This document shows, in pieces, positions 1-8,934 of a stretch of DNA of 22,122 nt. The first letter of the stretch is position 1, and every line of letters begins with the position of its first letter. The notes below the pieces were generated by a model. That model did no database searches. It was not told the DNA's origin and saw only the letters and a list, made by a program, of their open reading frames with translations. Both the position numbers and the translations under genes were made by a program. The stretch comes from Chara braunii (taxonomy: Eukaryota; Streptophyta; Charophyceae; Charales; Characeae): NCBI GenBank assembly GCA_003427395.1, contig BFEA01000171.1:444209-466330 (forward strand). Reading direction: 5' to 3'.

Positions 1-27
1 TCTGGCATGTTTGCTCGTTTCTTTTCT

Positions 28-185
28 TTTCTTTTTTTTTTTTGGTTCAGGCAGACCGACGGCACCAGTGCCACTTCCGAAATTCCCACTGGGGTACCCT
101 CACGCAGAAGGCTCGGAAAATAGTGGTGCGCAGTGGGCACGTAGGTTCGGGATTTTAGGTGTGGGTGTACTGGTGGTTTAAGCAG
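28..185 (-). other. A-rich-tailed sequence downstream of gag pseudogene
   Basis: Read on the minus strand, recognisable gag sequence ends near 186. About 140 bases of unassigned sequence follow, ending in an A-rich run (T-rich on the plus strand, about 28-45). A short inverted repeat, GGCAC/GTGCC, lies at 61-72. An A-rich end after an abrupt loss of homology would fit a small poly(A) retroposon that cut off the gag gene, but I found no target-site duplication and no shared body with the other poly(A) elements here. Confidence 0.25.
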
Positions 186-1300
186 TCTTAAGGAATTCAG
201 GAAGCGGGGTAATCTTAGAGTAGGCTACCACATTGTTTTGGCACTGTGCAGCGCGAGCGAGCGATCTGGCGAAGCTGGCTGCTTTGTCTTTGAGGGCTTG
301 GAAAGCTACGAGGACGTGTTCCTTTGCTACGATCTTCTACAAATACACGTACATGTTCACATTCGCCTCCCAGTTATCGAAATTTTCTTCCTTCTTCCCA
401 CTATAGGGTTCAAGAAACCTGATCTTCACGGGCTCTCTACGGGGGCGTACTTCTTCCTTCTTTGGGACAGCCAGCTTTGTACCCTCAATGGCGCCTGTGC
501 AGAATTTCTCCGTGCCCTCTATTCTCGCTTGCATTTCTGCACCTAGGTGCAACATCATCTCGCGTGCAAAGTCCCTAAAACCCAGGCGAATGGAGTGTAA
601 TGCTATGTCCTGGGCTCTAGCAAACTGATGTTGCTCATCCCAGGCTCTAGTCAGGGGTTCGATGTTTCTTGTAATAATATCTATTTTTCCTTGTATATCT
701 ACTTGTGCCTGCATCTGCTCTCTCTGCTCCTTTATTACTTCCGACTCCTTCGCCATTCTACTTGCCTCATCCATCCTTCTTTTCTTCTCCCTGGCAAGAC
801 GCAACTTCCACTGTAACTTCTTCTCTTCCTCTATCGTCTGGCGTCTCAAGGGATCTTCTTCTGCCTCCAACTCCTTTACGACCGCTTCTTGCTCCTCTTG
901 AGGGACATACAACATCGCTTCCTCTTCTTCCCCAGGGATAAGTTCGCCACCCACTCAGAAACTTTCTTCTCTATCCATGAGTCTTCCTTCTTCGTGCCAC
1001 TGGATTCCCCTTTTCCCCTGGTGCTTCTCCTGATAAGGAACTCCTCCTCCTTTTCCTCTTCTATCTCCTCCTCGTCTACTGCTTTCATCTTCTCTTCCTC
1101 CTTTTTCAATCTCTCCATTTCCTCCTCCAACTTCTTCCTCTTCGCCGCATGCTCCTCCAGTAAGGCCAACTTTTTCGCGTGCCTAATCAACTCTTTCTTA
1201 GCCTCCTTTCTCTTTTTCTCTCTTTAAGTACGGCGGTGGCTTGCTCTTCCTGAGCCTTGGTATAAGGGGTGGTGCTCTTGCCACTACGCAGGTCAACCAT
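186..1300 (-). pseudogene. gag: gag polyprotein pseudogene of a Ty3/gypsy-type element
   Basis: Probable start is the ATG at 1300-1298 (MVDLRSGKSTTPYTKAQEEQ). A Lys/Glu-rich coiled-coil region of about 150 residues follows, then a region ending FLEPYSGKKEENFDNWEANV, which looks like the start of a retrotransposon capsid domain. The product would be the structural protein of a cytoplasmic retroelement particle. It is broken: the first frame hits a stop at 1189-1187, so a frameshift lies at about 1190-1240; a second frameshift lies near 935 in a run of G; and an in-frame TAG at 336-334 sits where a Gln codon is likely. Homology (KEHVLVAFQALKDKAASFAR) continues past that stop to about 186 and is then lost. 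The layout resembles gag-like predicted proteins I know from Chara braunii. That comparison is from memory. Confidence 0.72.
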
Positions 1301-1793
1301 GGTGAAAGATGTACAACCGAGAATCAGTTCCACTCCTCACCACTTAGACTCTCACCCCCTAACTGAATTAACTTAAGACTGACTCAATCTAAGGACCACA
1401 AAATCTTGGTAAGATCCTGTCAACTATGGTCTCTGGCCTAGACCTAAAACTAAGGTTGTCACTACAGGACTTACTGCTGATCAGGAGGCATTTAAGGAGA
1501 TCCCCCGTAACTCCTCAGGAATTTTTTAACGCCGGTTTGTACCGGTCCTTGGGAGGGTTCGTGTCCTCCGGGTCAGTCAGTCGTCAGACACAACCTTTAG
1601 CCCTACTAAGCCTGTGTGGGTTTGGTCAACAAAGCTCCATGACCTCATACACAGAGTTCCTATCACCTGGACAGAAGAGACTCAATGCAAAAAGAAGAGA
1701 CAAACAGACTCAGCAAGTACCATAGGGTGAGTGCACATCTATAGGGCGAGGGGATAGGCTGAAGGCTTGGCGAGAATATACCAACCCTAGCTT
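1301..1793. other. Leader region upstream of the minus-strand gag
   Basis: Apart from the shared block at 1476-1531 I see no gene here. On the minus strand it is the 5' flank of the gag pseudogene and probably holds leader or LTR sequence, but no LTR boundary or primer-binding site is recognisable. Confidence 0.35.
1476..1531 (-). promoter_or_regulatory. Promoter-like block shared with the gypsy element at 11.5 kb
   Basis: Read on the minus strand this block has CGTTAAA, AATTCCTGAGGA, CGGGGG, a TATA-like CTTAAATG and GCCTCCTGATCAGC in order. The same order and spacing occur at 11531-11587 on the plus strand. It lies about 180 bp upstream of the gag start at 1300. Two gag genes having the same block upstream suggests a promoter or leader element of related gypsy families. 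The promoter function is inferred. Confidence 0.55.
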
Positions 1794-1938
1794 GGTCAAT
1801 TTCGTGGTCAACAGCTCTGGTCAACGCTGGTCAACACTTGGTCAACTCGCCGGTGAACGCCAGGCAACTCCCCGATCAACTCCCCGGTCAAAGTTTTGGT
1901 CAACGTTGATCAATCCCTCGGTCAACGCCTTGGTCAAC
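1794..1938. repeat. Cluster of GGTCAA/TTGACC motifs
   Basis: GGTCAA occurs nine times in 145 bp (starts at 1794, 1806, 1819, 1829, 1840, 1886, 1898, 1920 and 1932), most often as TGGTCAAC, with GATCAA variants at 1874 and 1908. Spacing is about 10-13 bp within the clusters. On the minus strand, the gag strand, these read TTGACC, the core of the W-box bound by plant WRKY factors. It may be a degenerate minisatellite or a regulatory array about 0.5 kb upstream of the gag start. Confidence 0.6.
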
Positions 1939-2186
1939 ACTCGATTCGACTATGGCTGCCGACACCTTTCTTCCTCACCAACCTTCTTTATTCTCCTTCT
2001 CCCTCCTTCCTCCTTCTTTCTTGCTTAACCCCGGCACTTTCGTCGTCCCTCCTTCCTGCTTAGCTATGACTTCTTCTTTTCTCTTCGTCTCTCCTCCCTT
2101 CTCCTCTACTTCACCTTCTTCCTACTTGGTAACCCTGTGTCCGAGCTCCGCGGGTATGGCCGCCTTCTTCCTTGGACCGCACAGCA

Positions 2187-2223
<37 letters not shown>

Positions 2224-3251
2224 CTGTCTTCTTTGCAGGTAGGCGGCACCTCTCTTCGATGGTGCAGCTATTGCAGACCTCCCTCCTTCGGAGCGGCTGC
2301 AGCTATGGCGCCCAGACAACGATGGTGCGTAGGGTAACGGGAACCTGCTCCGATACCAATGCAATCAGACTAGCTTTCCTCCCCACTTCGCATACATGCA
2401 AATAGATGCAATTCACACTGGCGCAGAGCGCCCACTAAAAGCTCAGAGATATGGAAAGCACATCAGCGCCTGTACAACCCAACTCTCGTCACGGTGTCCA
2501 ACACCACCGTTCGCATGTACTCGACTCTCTCAACTCTGGATCACCCTGAATACCCCACGCACACTCACTCTGTATCCCACACACACACCCACTATCAGCT
2601 ACCTCTAACCTACGGTGGCTATGGCTGCTCGCCACTACTACTACGGGCGCTCTGTCTTCTTCACAGCCCACTTCGACTACGGGCATCTGCAGACCACCTC
2701 GCACAAGACGCTGGGGCAGCGCTTCCGCATGGCTTACGCAGCGAATGAATGAATTGCTGGACGCTGCCTCTTGATTTATACTTCTGTTGGCCGCTGAACT
2801 GCCCTTTTCCACCAGGCCCTTGCTGCACACAGTCCCACATGGTACTTGCTTGACTGGACTGAGTATGACTGGGACCGGTACCGCTGACTGCATGGGGTTG
2901 CACTGCCGACTCGACGCAGTTGGACTCACAACTCACCTTCAGACCTCTAGCCAAGCAGTTTCGACCTCTACACAGCTATAACCCCTACTCGACAGTAACC
3001 CCAACTCGACAGATCTACAGATCGAACAGACAACAACCAACTACCAAAACACAGGTCGCGGGTTTAAACACTCAGGGGTCAACTCAATACTGTACATGGG
3101 TAAGGTAAGGTCTGGGGATCGAACTCTAGGGCCCGCATCTGTGACTGCAAAAAAGGTGAAAACCGTTTCACACAGGAAGAACAGCGTGACGGAAACAAAG
3201 ATTACTGGGGGCATTTCCTGCGGACCTGGAAAAAACTATTCCCGGCCAAAG
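1939..3251. other. No gene recognised; low-complexity tracts
   Basis: This stretch holds pyrimidine-rich sequence, a (TC)n tract, a short CA-rich tract at about 2578-2592 and a small inverted repeat, TGGCGC/GCGCCCA, near 2420-2434. The open frames are short, overlap one another and carry no recognisable motif. Confidence 0.4.
2190..2217. repeat. (TC)n microsatellite
   Basis: An uninterrupted CT dinucleotide tract of about 28 bases, visible directly in the sequence. Confidence 0.95.
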
Positions 3252-3860
3252 TGCAAGGAAAATGAGCAATAGCGAGATGACAATGTCCGGAATGCACAAT
3301 CACATTGAAGGCCAGATAGTATCAGAGTGTCCAGAAAGCAGAAATGCACCAATAGAACACCAATGGAGAATCGTAACACTGAAAACCAATGTCAATGGGA
3401 GCTTGCTCTCGCCACCACCAACATGAGTGTCCATGCCCTATCTCCCTACTTGGCGCTTGGCGCCCAGCCTACTTCCTACACAGCTACAGTCCGCCCACTA
3501 ATTGACAATGCAACTGTTGACGTCAGCAGCTCACGAAGTACTTGAAGATGTCGCCCAATGCAGACCATCGCAAATACCAGGTATGTGCCCTCACATCCTC
3601 CTCCTCCTCACCCTTCTCTCTCTCACCTGACTTACTTCCACGTCTTCGCTCTGTACACCCGAAGACCACCCCTGCACCTCACTGTAGTCCAAGCCCATCC
3701 AGCTATGGAGGCTGGGCTATGGCGCTGACCTCAGCAGCGCCCTGCTCCCTGCACGACCGCACGCGCTAGCACCTTGCCTCTCAGCGCCAGCAGCAGCCTA
3801 CGAGTGTCCGCTCCAGCAGTGCTGCCGCCAGCATGCAAGTGCTNAATGAGGCTCCAGGCA
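3252..3860 (-). repeat. Diverged LTR-type repeat, copy 3
   Basis: On the minus strand it runs from TGCCTGG (3860) to CATTTTCCTTGCA (3252). It shares ordered landmarks with the copies at 10289-10844 and 19573-20118: ACATACCTGGT, GAGCTG followed by the palindrome TGACGTCA, GGGCGCCAAGCGCC matching GGGCGCCGAGCGCC, and the 3' end CGCTATTGCTCATTTTCCTT. It is far more diverged than the other two are from each other. The TATA box of the others is replaced by TGTCAATTAG. There is one N at 3844. What follows it (ACTTTGGCCGGG) is not a plausible iMet primer-binding site. Confidence 0.65.
3518..3525. promoter_or_regulatory. TGACGTCA (CRE/bZIP-type) site in LTR copy 3
   Basis: A perfect 8-bp palindrome at the place equivalent to the same octamer in the other two LTR copies. 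TGACGTCA is the classical bZIP (CREB/TGA-type) site. Its survival in the most diverged copy is notable. Confidence 0.6.
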
Positions 3861-4237
3861 GCGAGCTCTTTCCTATATGGAAAGAGCCTGCCTGCCTTCG
3901 CAGCCTGGCTGGTCTGGCCTGGGCCCAGAAGCTTCAAGTAGGCCCCAGGATGCTGCGCCTCTGTAGCAGCTAGTGGGCCTCATTCGGTTGGGCCTCCCAA
4001 CTGTCTGTGCATGAGCCTGCGAATCTCGTCCAGGGCCTGCATCATTTTCAAAAGGCCTGGAAGGCCGTGGAATGTCTCGCTGCTCGGCCTGTGTTTCCCT
4101 CAACCAACTGGCACGACGAAACTGCCTGGACCCCAAATACAAAATTGACAGCGTAGGGCCTCTCGTGATTTGTTAGGCCGGCCTTCACTTAGGGCGGGCA
4201 CATCTGCAGCAAGAGGCCCCTTACGCCTGCCAAGGAC
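3861..4237 (-). repeat. Sequence upstream of LTR copy 3, related to 19182-19572
   Basis: Read on the minus strand, this shares GCCCGCCCTAAGTGAAGGC, CAGTTGGTTG, GGGGCCTACTTGAAGCTT and GGCAGGC/CTTTCCAT/AGGAA, in order, with the 390 bp before the LTR copy at 19573. In one frame both encode similar sparse residues (SWL, SG..P..PG, RQA.SI), so it may be the decayed end of a coding region. It stops where the plus-strand LINE begins near 4241. Confidence 0.5.
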
Positions 4238-4581
4238 CCAGATCATCGCAAAAGTAAAACAGCCGGGAACGAGGGAGGAGGTTCTCAGGCAATCACTCTT
4301 TTGCAATCAATCGTTAACAGACCTGAGAGGAAAACCCTGGATTTTAATGGCCAAGGACAGCAGTTGGAGACCATGGCTAGAAAAGGGAATATGGCAGATA
4401 AGCACCTCTAGCATGGCGAGCAGAGGAAATGGAGAACCCACCTGGAACTTAAGAAAGTCCCTGAAGGCTGTCAAAATGTACAACAGAATCTGAATGATAT
4501 TCGGGTTTAGACAAGGCTGCTGAAAAGAAGTTTCAAGTAGAAATGAATAGCAAACTTGGATCTGGACAACTCACCCATAAT

Positions 4582-5050
4582 GGCTCTCTCTTTCATCAAA
4601 CGGTGGGACCTGGGCAGGAATGGTGCCTGATGGGAAAGTACGGCATATCGGAACCGATCTAAAAGACAAGCCGGGTAAATGGTACCTGCAGGGCACTGGT
4701 GGCAGTCAAGCAGCAACTTCTAAGGAAAGTCAGGGTAATAGAGGAGTATACAATTTACGACCCGGTTACACCAATCCAAAATTTGGAGATCGACCCCGTC
4801 GAGTAGCCTTGAAATAAAAAACAACAGCTCTGTCTTTCATCAAAACGTTGGGACCTGGGGAAGAATGGCGCCTGATGGAATGTAAGGGTCAAAAGACAAG
4901 CCGGGTATAAACCTGCATAGCGCTGGTGACGCTCCAGCAGCATCTTCTAAGGAAAGTCCGGGTAACAGAGAAGGAGTATACGATTTACAACCACCATCCA
5001 GTATTTGGAGATCGACACAGTGGAGTGGGCCTGCAAATTAAAAACTAGGG
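4582..5050 (+). repeat. Imperfect 244-bp tandem duplication within LINE fragment A
   Basis: Copy 1 is about 4582-4825 and copy 2 about 4826-5050. Both hold CTTTCATCAAA, GGGACCTGGG, AAAAGACAAGCCGGGTA, TTCTAAGGAAAGTC and TTTGGAGATCGAC at matching spacing (offset 244). The copies have diverged and carry small indels. The LINE at 9.2-9.6 kb has the equivalent coding region once, so this copy duplicated after separating from it. Confidence 0.75.
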
Positions 5051-5431
5051 TCGGCGGTATAGAGCAAAGGGTTGACCTCCTCAACCATACCACACGGCTC
5101 GGATACAGACTCGGAAGGCGGTCAGCGAACATACGAGATAATAACACAACGATGGAGGATACACCAGGTGGCAAGATGGAAGTGCTGGCAATAATATCCT
5201 GGACCTTTATTTTGGCAATAAGAAATGGGCGGGTAAGAAGTCTGCAGTGGCTTATAATGTATCTGGTACTCCCGGCCAACACGCGGCTGAATAGACGCCA
5301 GGCCCAGATTCATAGGAGCAATGTCAGGGAGTTCTGCACAATCTGTGTCCAGGGAGAGGAGGAGGACATCCAGCATTGCCTTATCCAATGCCCAAAGGGA
5401 AAGCAAATCTGGGAGAGGGCCCGTTACCTAT

Positions 5432-5649
5432 GGAGAATCGTTACTAACAAATCAATGCCAGACGACAACCTCAGCACACTCATTGGTTTTCTGGAACCCA
5501 ATGGACTGGAGAAGTACCAGCAAAAACTGCTGAGATGACCTCCGGAGAATCGTTACTAACAAATCAATGCCAGACGACAACCTCAGCACACTCAATGGTT
5601 TTCTGGAACCCAATGGACTGGAGAAGTACCAGCAAAAACTGCTGAGAAG
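5432..5649 (+). repeat. Near-identical 112-bp tandem duplication in LINE fragment A
   Basis: The sequence from GGAGAATCGTTACTAAC to AAACTGCTGAGA occurs at 5432-5537 and again at 5544-5649. The only mismatch I see is T versus A (CACTCATTGG against CACTCAATGG). The 112-bp offset is not a multiple of three, so it shifts the frame after the first copy. Such high identity inside a degraded element implies a very recent duplication or an assembly artefact. Confidence 0.9.
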
Positions 5650-5900
5650 ACTGAGACTCTTGGTGCTATGGATAGTATGGGAAAGACGGTGCAAGGAGAC
5701 GATAAACAACCAATAGGTACCGCTGAAGAGGCATGGGAGGGTTTCATGCAAATGCGGGAGAAGTATCTCATGGACTGGCATAAGGAAAAGAAGCAGATCA
5801 TGAAGAACCCAGACAAACACCAGGACATCAAGGATAACTTGTGAAAAACACACTTGGCACAAGAAAGATTGGCAGCCTGGGAGGAGGTACAATCAAATCC

Positions 5901-6333
5901 AACTGGAGGATAGGTTGAGCAATCCCACAAGATTGAAAAGATGCTTTGATTTGCCATAACCAGGTTCATCTCCAAAAACAATAGGGAAGTAGATAAGCAT
6001 CTTGGGTAGTAGTGCCAGCAATATCCCCTTACTTGTCATTCTCTGGCATGCTCTTATCCTGTGTCATGAATTTGCAGTAAGCCAAATGTCCAGAGTGCAG
6101 AATTGATTGCACAGATCAAGCATGGGATTACTACGGGAAGCAAACCCGAGGCAGAGCAAGTATATTAGTGTAGCCTCTGGATGAGAACCAAGGCAAGGGA
6201 AGGCTGGCGCTGACTTGAACCGGTGTCAGATTACAAGAGGAAGCTACTCACCAAGAAGGATGACAGCACCGTAATCAAAGCGATGCCTGATGCAGCGACC
6301 TGCAAGGAAGAAAAAAGAGTTCCCATGCACCAA
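5901..6333. other. No gene recognised
   Basis: Sequence past the LINE fragment with no recognisable coding domain, repeat or poly(A) tail. Confidence 0.4.
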
Positions 6334-6400
6334 TGGGCCTCAGTTGGTACACCCATGGACTGTTGAAATCCAGACACCTGTTTGAAATTCGAATCCCATT
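6334..6400 (+). other. tRNA-like sequence (tRNA pseudogene or SINE head)
   Basis: GGCCTCAGTTGG (6336-6347) resembles a pol III A box, and AATTCGAATCC (6386-6396) matches nine of eleven positions of the B-box consensus GGTTCGANNCC. The 50-bp spacing is that of a tRNA gene. Between them ATGGACTGTTGAAATCCA can form a short anticodon-like stem. The T stem does not pair and no acceptor stem is visible, so this is not a working tRNA. A tRNA-derived SINE head or an old tRNA pseudogene fits best. A 158-codon open frame starts at the ATG at 6333 and overlaps it, but I recognise nothing in that frame. Confidence 0.35.
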
Positions 6401-7301
6401 CAGCTCAGACGAGCAAATAACTTTGAATTTACTGGGGCCGGTCAGTTTGAAAATGATATCTGAAGGCCATCACCCTTTTTTCAAAAAGAATATTAGATTC
6501 CATTTCTGCATTCATCATTGCCTTTCAAAATGCACGATTGCTGGCTACTTATTTCACCCTGATGATTTCACATTTATGACTGCATGGTTTTCTCTGCAAT
6601 CAGCCTCTTTGCGGTGTGTTCTTTCATTTGCTGATCCATACTTACCCTGCGGAGATTTGGAAGAGTTTTCCTATCATGTCTCTGAAACGGTTTTGCATAA
6701 GCTGGTTTTACTATTTCGTCGGTATCACACCATCCTTTTCCCTCCAATCGTTCCGTTCATGATCTCTAAAGCCATCGGCCGCGTACAGTTAAGATGTCCA
6801 TGGAAGTAGACCACTCCAAAGACTGAAGTACAGACTCTCTCTGACATTAAATGATTAAACTGAAAAAGGATTTGCAAGAGGGTGTTTTTGTAATGACCGG
6901 CACAGTTTTCAGTCTTGAGTAATCTTTTCATTTTACTGAGAAAACCTCTGCCATTGATATGTGTGCTGAGATTTCCGAGTTTGAGTCTGGTTTGCTGTGT
7001 TTTCAATCTGTGTAACCCTGTGTGATTATGTATGTGTGCGCATGCTCTTGTCTATTTGCCTGCTTAATTTGAGTCTGCTTTGCTGTGTTGCCTGTGTGAC
7101 AGGGATCAACCCTGTTCTCGTGCTATGTTTTCTGGGTCCCACGAGAGATATGAAAGGCATTCCCCGGTGCAGACCCCAAATTTGTATCCCAGGGTCAAAG
7201 TCCCATAACGAAAGAGGCCAAGTCGGCCAGTTTCAGAAAGGCAAAGTCAGGTGCCCGAGACTTCAAGTCCAACAGGCACCCGGTCAACAGTCACATCCAC
7301 G
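6401..7301. other. No gene recognised; one short dispersed duplication
   Basis: TTTGAGTCTG(G/C)TTTGCTGTG occurs at 6980 and again at 7068, with one mismatch over 22 bp. An open frame at 6333-6809 has no recognisable motif. I cannot assign this stretch. Confidence 0.35.
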
Positions 7302-7441
7302 AGGCAAAAGTCACATTCAATAGGTAAAAGTCACGTCTCACAGTTAAAGGACATATCCCACAGGCAAAAGTCACGTCCCACAGTAAAAAGTCATATCCCA
7401 CAGGCAAGGGTCACGGCCAACAGGGAAAGGTCACGTCCCAC
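7302..7441 (+). repeat. 20-bp minisatellite, seven units
   Basis: Seven consecutive 20-bp units start at 7302, 7322, 7342, 7362, 7382, 7402 and 7422. The approximate consensus is AGGCAAAAGTCACGTCCCAC. Units differ at several positions. Related but irregular units extend left to about 7190. The period is exact, with no spacers. Part of the array lies in an open frame (7251-7595) rich in Lys, Ser and Thr, but a 20-bp period cannot keep one reading frame from unit to unit. Confidence 0.9.
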
Positions 7442-8070
7442 AGACCCAAAGCAGCAGCACACCAAGGAAAAACCCAAAAGGCACCGGGCCGCACATTCTG
7501 AAGCAAACAGGCCGCCCGCATGTGGTACTGGGTCTAAGTCAAGCCAAAAAAAGCAGAGACTAAAACGAGTCCAAGCACAGTCCAAGTCGATATAAGGACT
7601 GGCCAGCCACATTTCAGACAGATTGCTCATTCGCAAGTAGTGTGGAAGTGCTGCTGGTGCGCTTGTGCGCTATCTGTGTGAGGCAAGCGCTGGAGCCCTT
7701 ACTGAGCAGCGCTAGGATGGGGAAGGAAGGCGAAGCTCTTTTTTTGCGCTAGCGCCTAAGGTTAGCGCTATTTTGCGCTAATTTCGCGCCCGGTGACCTC
7801 AGCGCCTTTCAGGGACTTTTCGTGCACAGAGTCTCACTGCGCCGAAATCAATTTTTCCGTGCCACTTCTTTCTAACCTGGACCGGAAATCGAGCAAGGAA
7901 GCCACGCCCTCGGGCGTGGCTAGGAAGGAGAGAGCACGCAACCATAGCCCAAGGCATCATCACCACGGACAAAAGAGCAACAAGACAACGGCATCAAACG
8001 AGTAGGAAAGCGACGAGCAGAAGGGATAGAAAACAAGCCTCCATGAGTGGGACGACCAAGGACAAGATCC
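7442..8070. other. No gene recognised; GCGC-rich inverted repeats
   Basis: Holds the 10-bp palindrome GCGCTAGCGC (7746-7755), the inverted pair TTAGCGC/GCGCTAA (7762-7768 and 7775-7781) and TTTCGCGCC just after. Nothing else is recognisable. Confidence 0.4.
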
Positions 8071-8210
8071 TTTTTTTTTTCTTTTTTTTTTTTTGGAACT
8101 CCTGAGCTGGAGCTAGGGGTGCTGGTAAGAGCAGACACCGCTAGCACCCCCGGCGAGGCTCCATCTATTGGTGGGGAGCGACACCTGCTGGAAAGCGGGT
8201 CCAGCGTCCC
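8071..8210 (-). mobile_element. Short poly(A)-tailed retroposon (SINE-like), minus strand
   Basis: On the minus strand, GGGACGCTGG at 8210 begins a 57-bp module (to 8154) closely related to 18763-18819. About 60 bp more follow, then an A-rich tail (the T run at 8071-8094 on the plus strand, with one interrupting C). The body is rich in short self-complementary segments, such as GCTGG/CCAGC and GCTCC/GGAGC. I see no A or B box within the shared part and no clear target-site duplication, so the 5' end is uncertain. Confidence 0.6.
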
Positions 8211-8730
8211 ATAACATTGAAATTGCATTTGTTTGTGTGATCAGGACCAGCATTTGTAATGACCGCAGACTACCCTGGCTCACCTTCTAAACATGGAATT
8301 CAGACTACCCTGGCTCACCTCCTAGAAGTGAAATTCCAAGCTTACACAGCAGTCTGAGCTTCTTGCTTGCATAACAGTCTATAGTAAATGCTAGTATGCC
8401 CCGGTAATATGACAAGTGCCGTAGGATGGGACACCCGTAGGCTACCGGGCAGTTGTACATAGATTGCCGTTTGGCAGATAGAATAACACGACAGTCATAG
8501 TTACATACTTATGCTTACACGACATTTTCTGATGAGTGATAGTATACACAGGTCTCCTATCTGGTGGTAGGATCTTAATGAGTGTCTCGAAAGGGAAAAC
8601 GGAGTAGGTGCAAGAGAGGGAGAGGATTCACTACGGGAGGGATACGAAAGTGACACTATGGGAAAGCGGGGTTCACACAAAGAAGAGCAGAGCAGGGAGA
8701 GGGAAAGAGAAGGGGAGCATGTGCGGGGGA
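8211..8730. other. No gene recognised; contains a 35-bp tandem duplication
   Basis: Two 35-bp units, 8266-8300 and 8301-8335, both begin CAGACTACCCTGGCTCACCT and differ mainly in their right thirds. The rest is AG-rich and unassigned. Confidence 0.6.
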
Positions 8731-8934
8731 GAACGCATCGGCTGTAGCTAGGGGCCAGGCGTGGGGAAAGAGCCAAGGCAACGAGAGAGGGAGAAGGGAA
8801 CACATCGACTGTAGGCAAGGGCCAGGCGTGAGAGAGGGGAGAGGGGAACACACTCCTGCTCAGAACATGGAGAGAGGCATTCCCGCACTGGACCAACCTG
8901 CTCAGACATGGAGAGAGGCATTCCCGCACTGGAG
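8731..8934 (+). repeat. Short tandem duplications at the 5' edge of LINE fragment B
   Basis: GGGCCAGGCGTG with its left flank (CATCGRCTGTAG) occurs at about 8731-8766 and 8796-8831. CTGCTCAGA(A)CATGG plus AGAGGCATTCCCGCACTGGA occurs at about 8856-8892 and again with a 41-bp offset, ending at 8934. They sit where recognisable LINE coding sequence begins, so they may mark a rearranged insertion edge. Confidence 0.6.

Larger units (their letters stand above)
4241..5900 (+). pseudogene. LINE (non-LTR retrotransposon) ORF2 C-terminal fragment A
   Basis: Contains only the region downstream of the reverse transcriptase. REEVLRQSLFCNQ (from about 4270) matches KEEVLRQPLFGNE of the LINE at 8.9 kb. 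VRSLQWLIMYLVLPAN matches VRSLQWLIMHLAVPVN. A zinc-binding motif C-X2-C-X9-H-X4-C is at 5335-5391 (FCTICVQG...HCLIQC). A terminal region LRLLVLWIVWERRCKE follows, then EEAWEGFMQMREKYL, matching NEAWEEARELM. Endonuclease and RT domains are absent, as expected for a 5'-truncated LINE copy. It is disrupted by several frame changes and by two tandem duplications (4582-5050 and 5432-5649). No poly(A) tail is evident. Compared with fragment B it is older and more degraded. Confidence 0.75.

Noticed and set aside
705-1227. Ser/Phe/Leu-rich plus-strand frames
   Set aside because: They are shadows of the Lys/Glu-rich gag pseudogene on the minus strand.
2706-2730. Third copy of the two-hairpin module (GACGCTGGGGCAGC)
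   Set aside because: Similarity stops after about 10 bases, and neither the second hairpin nor an A tail follows.
2489-2929. Minus-strand 146-codon frame as a gene
   Set aside because: Composition is arbitrary, other frames overlap it at similar length, and no motif is visible.
3108-3140. B-box-like AGTTCGATCCC on the minus strand as a tRNA gene
   Set aside because: No A box at the right distance, and the T stem and acceptor stem do not pair.
6333-6809. 158-codon open frame as a protein gene
   Set aside because: No recognisable domain, no upstream signal, and it overlaps the tRNA-like sequence; a chance frame is likely.
7302-7441. CRISPR-like array
   Set aside because: The 20-bp units abut with no unique spacers, and the genome is eukaryotic.
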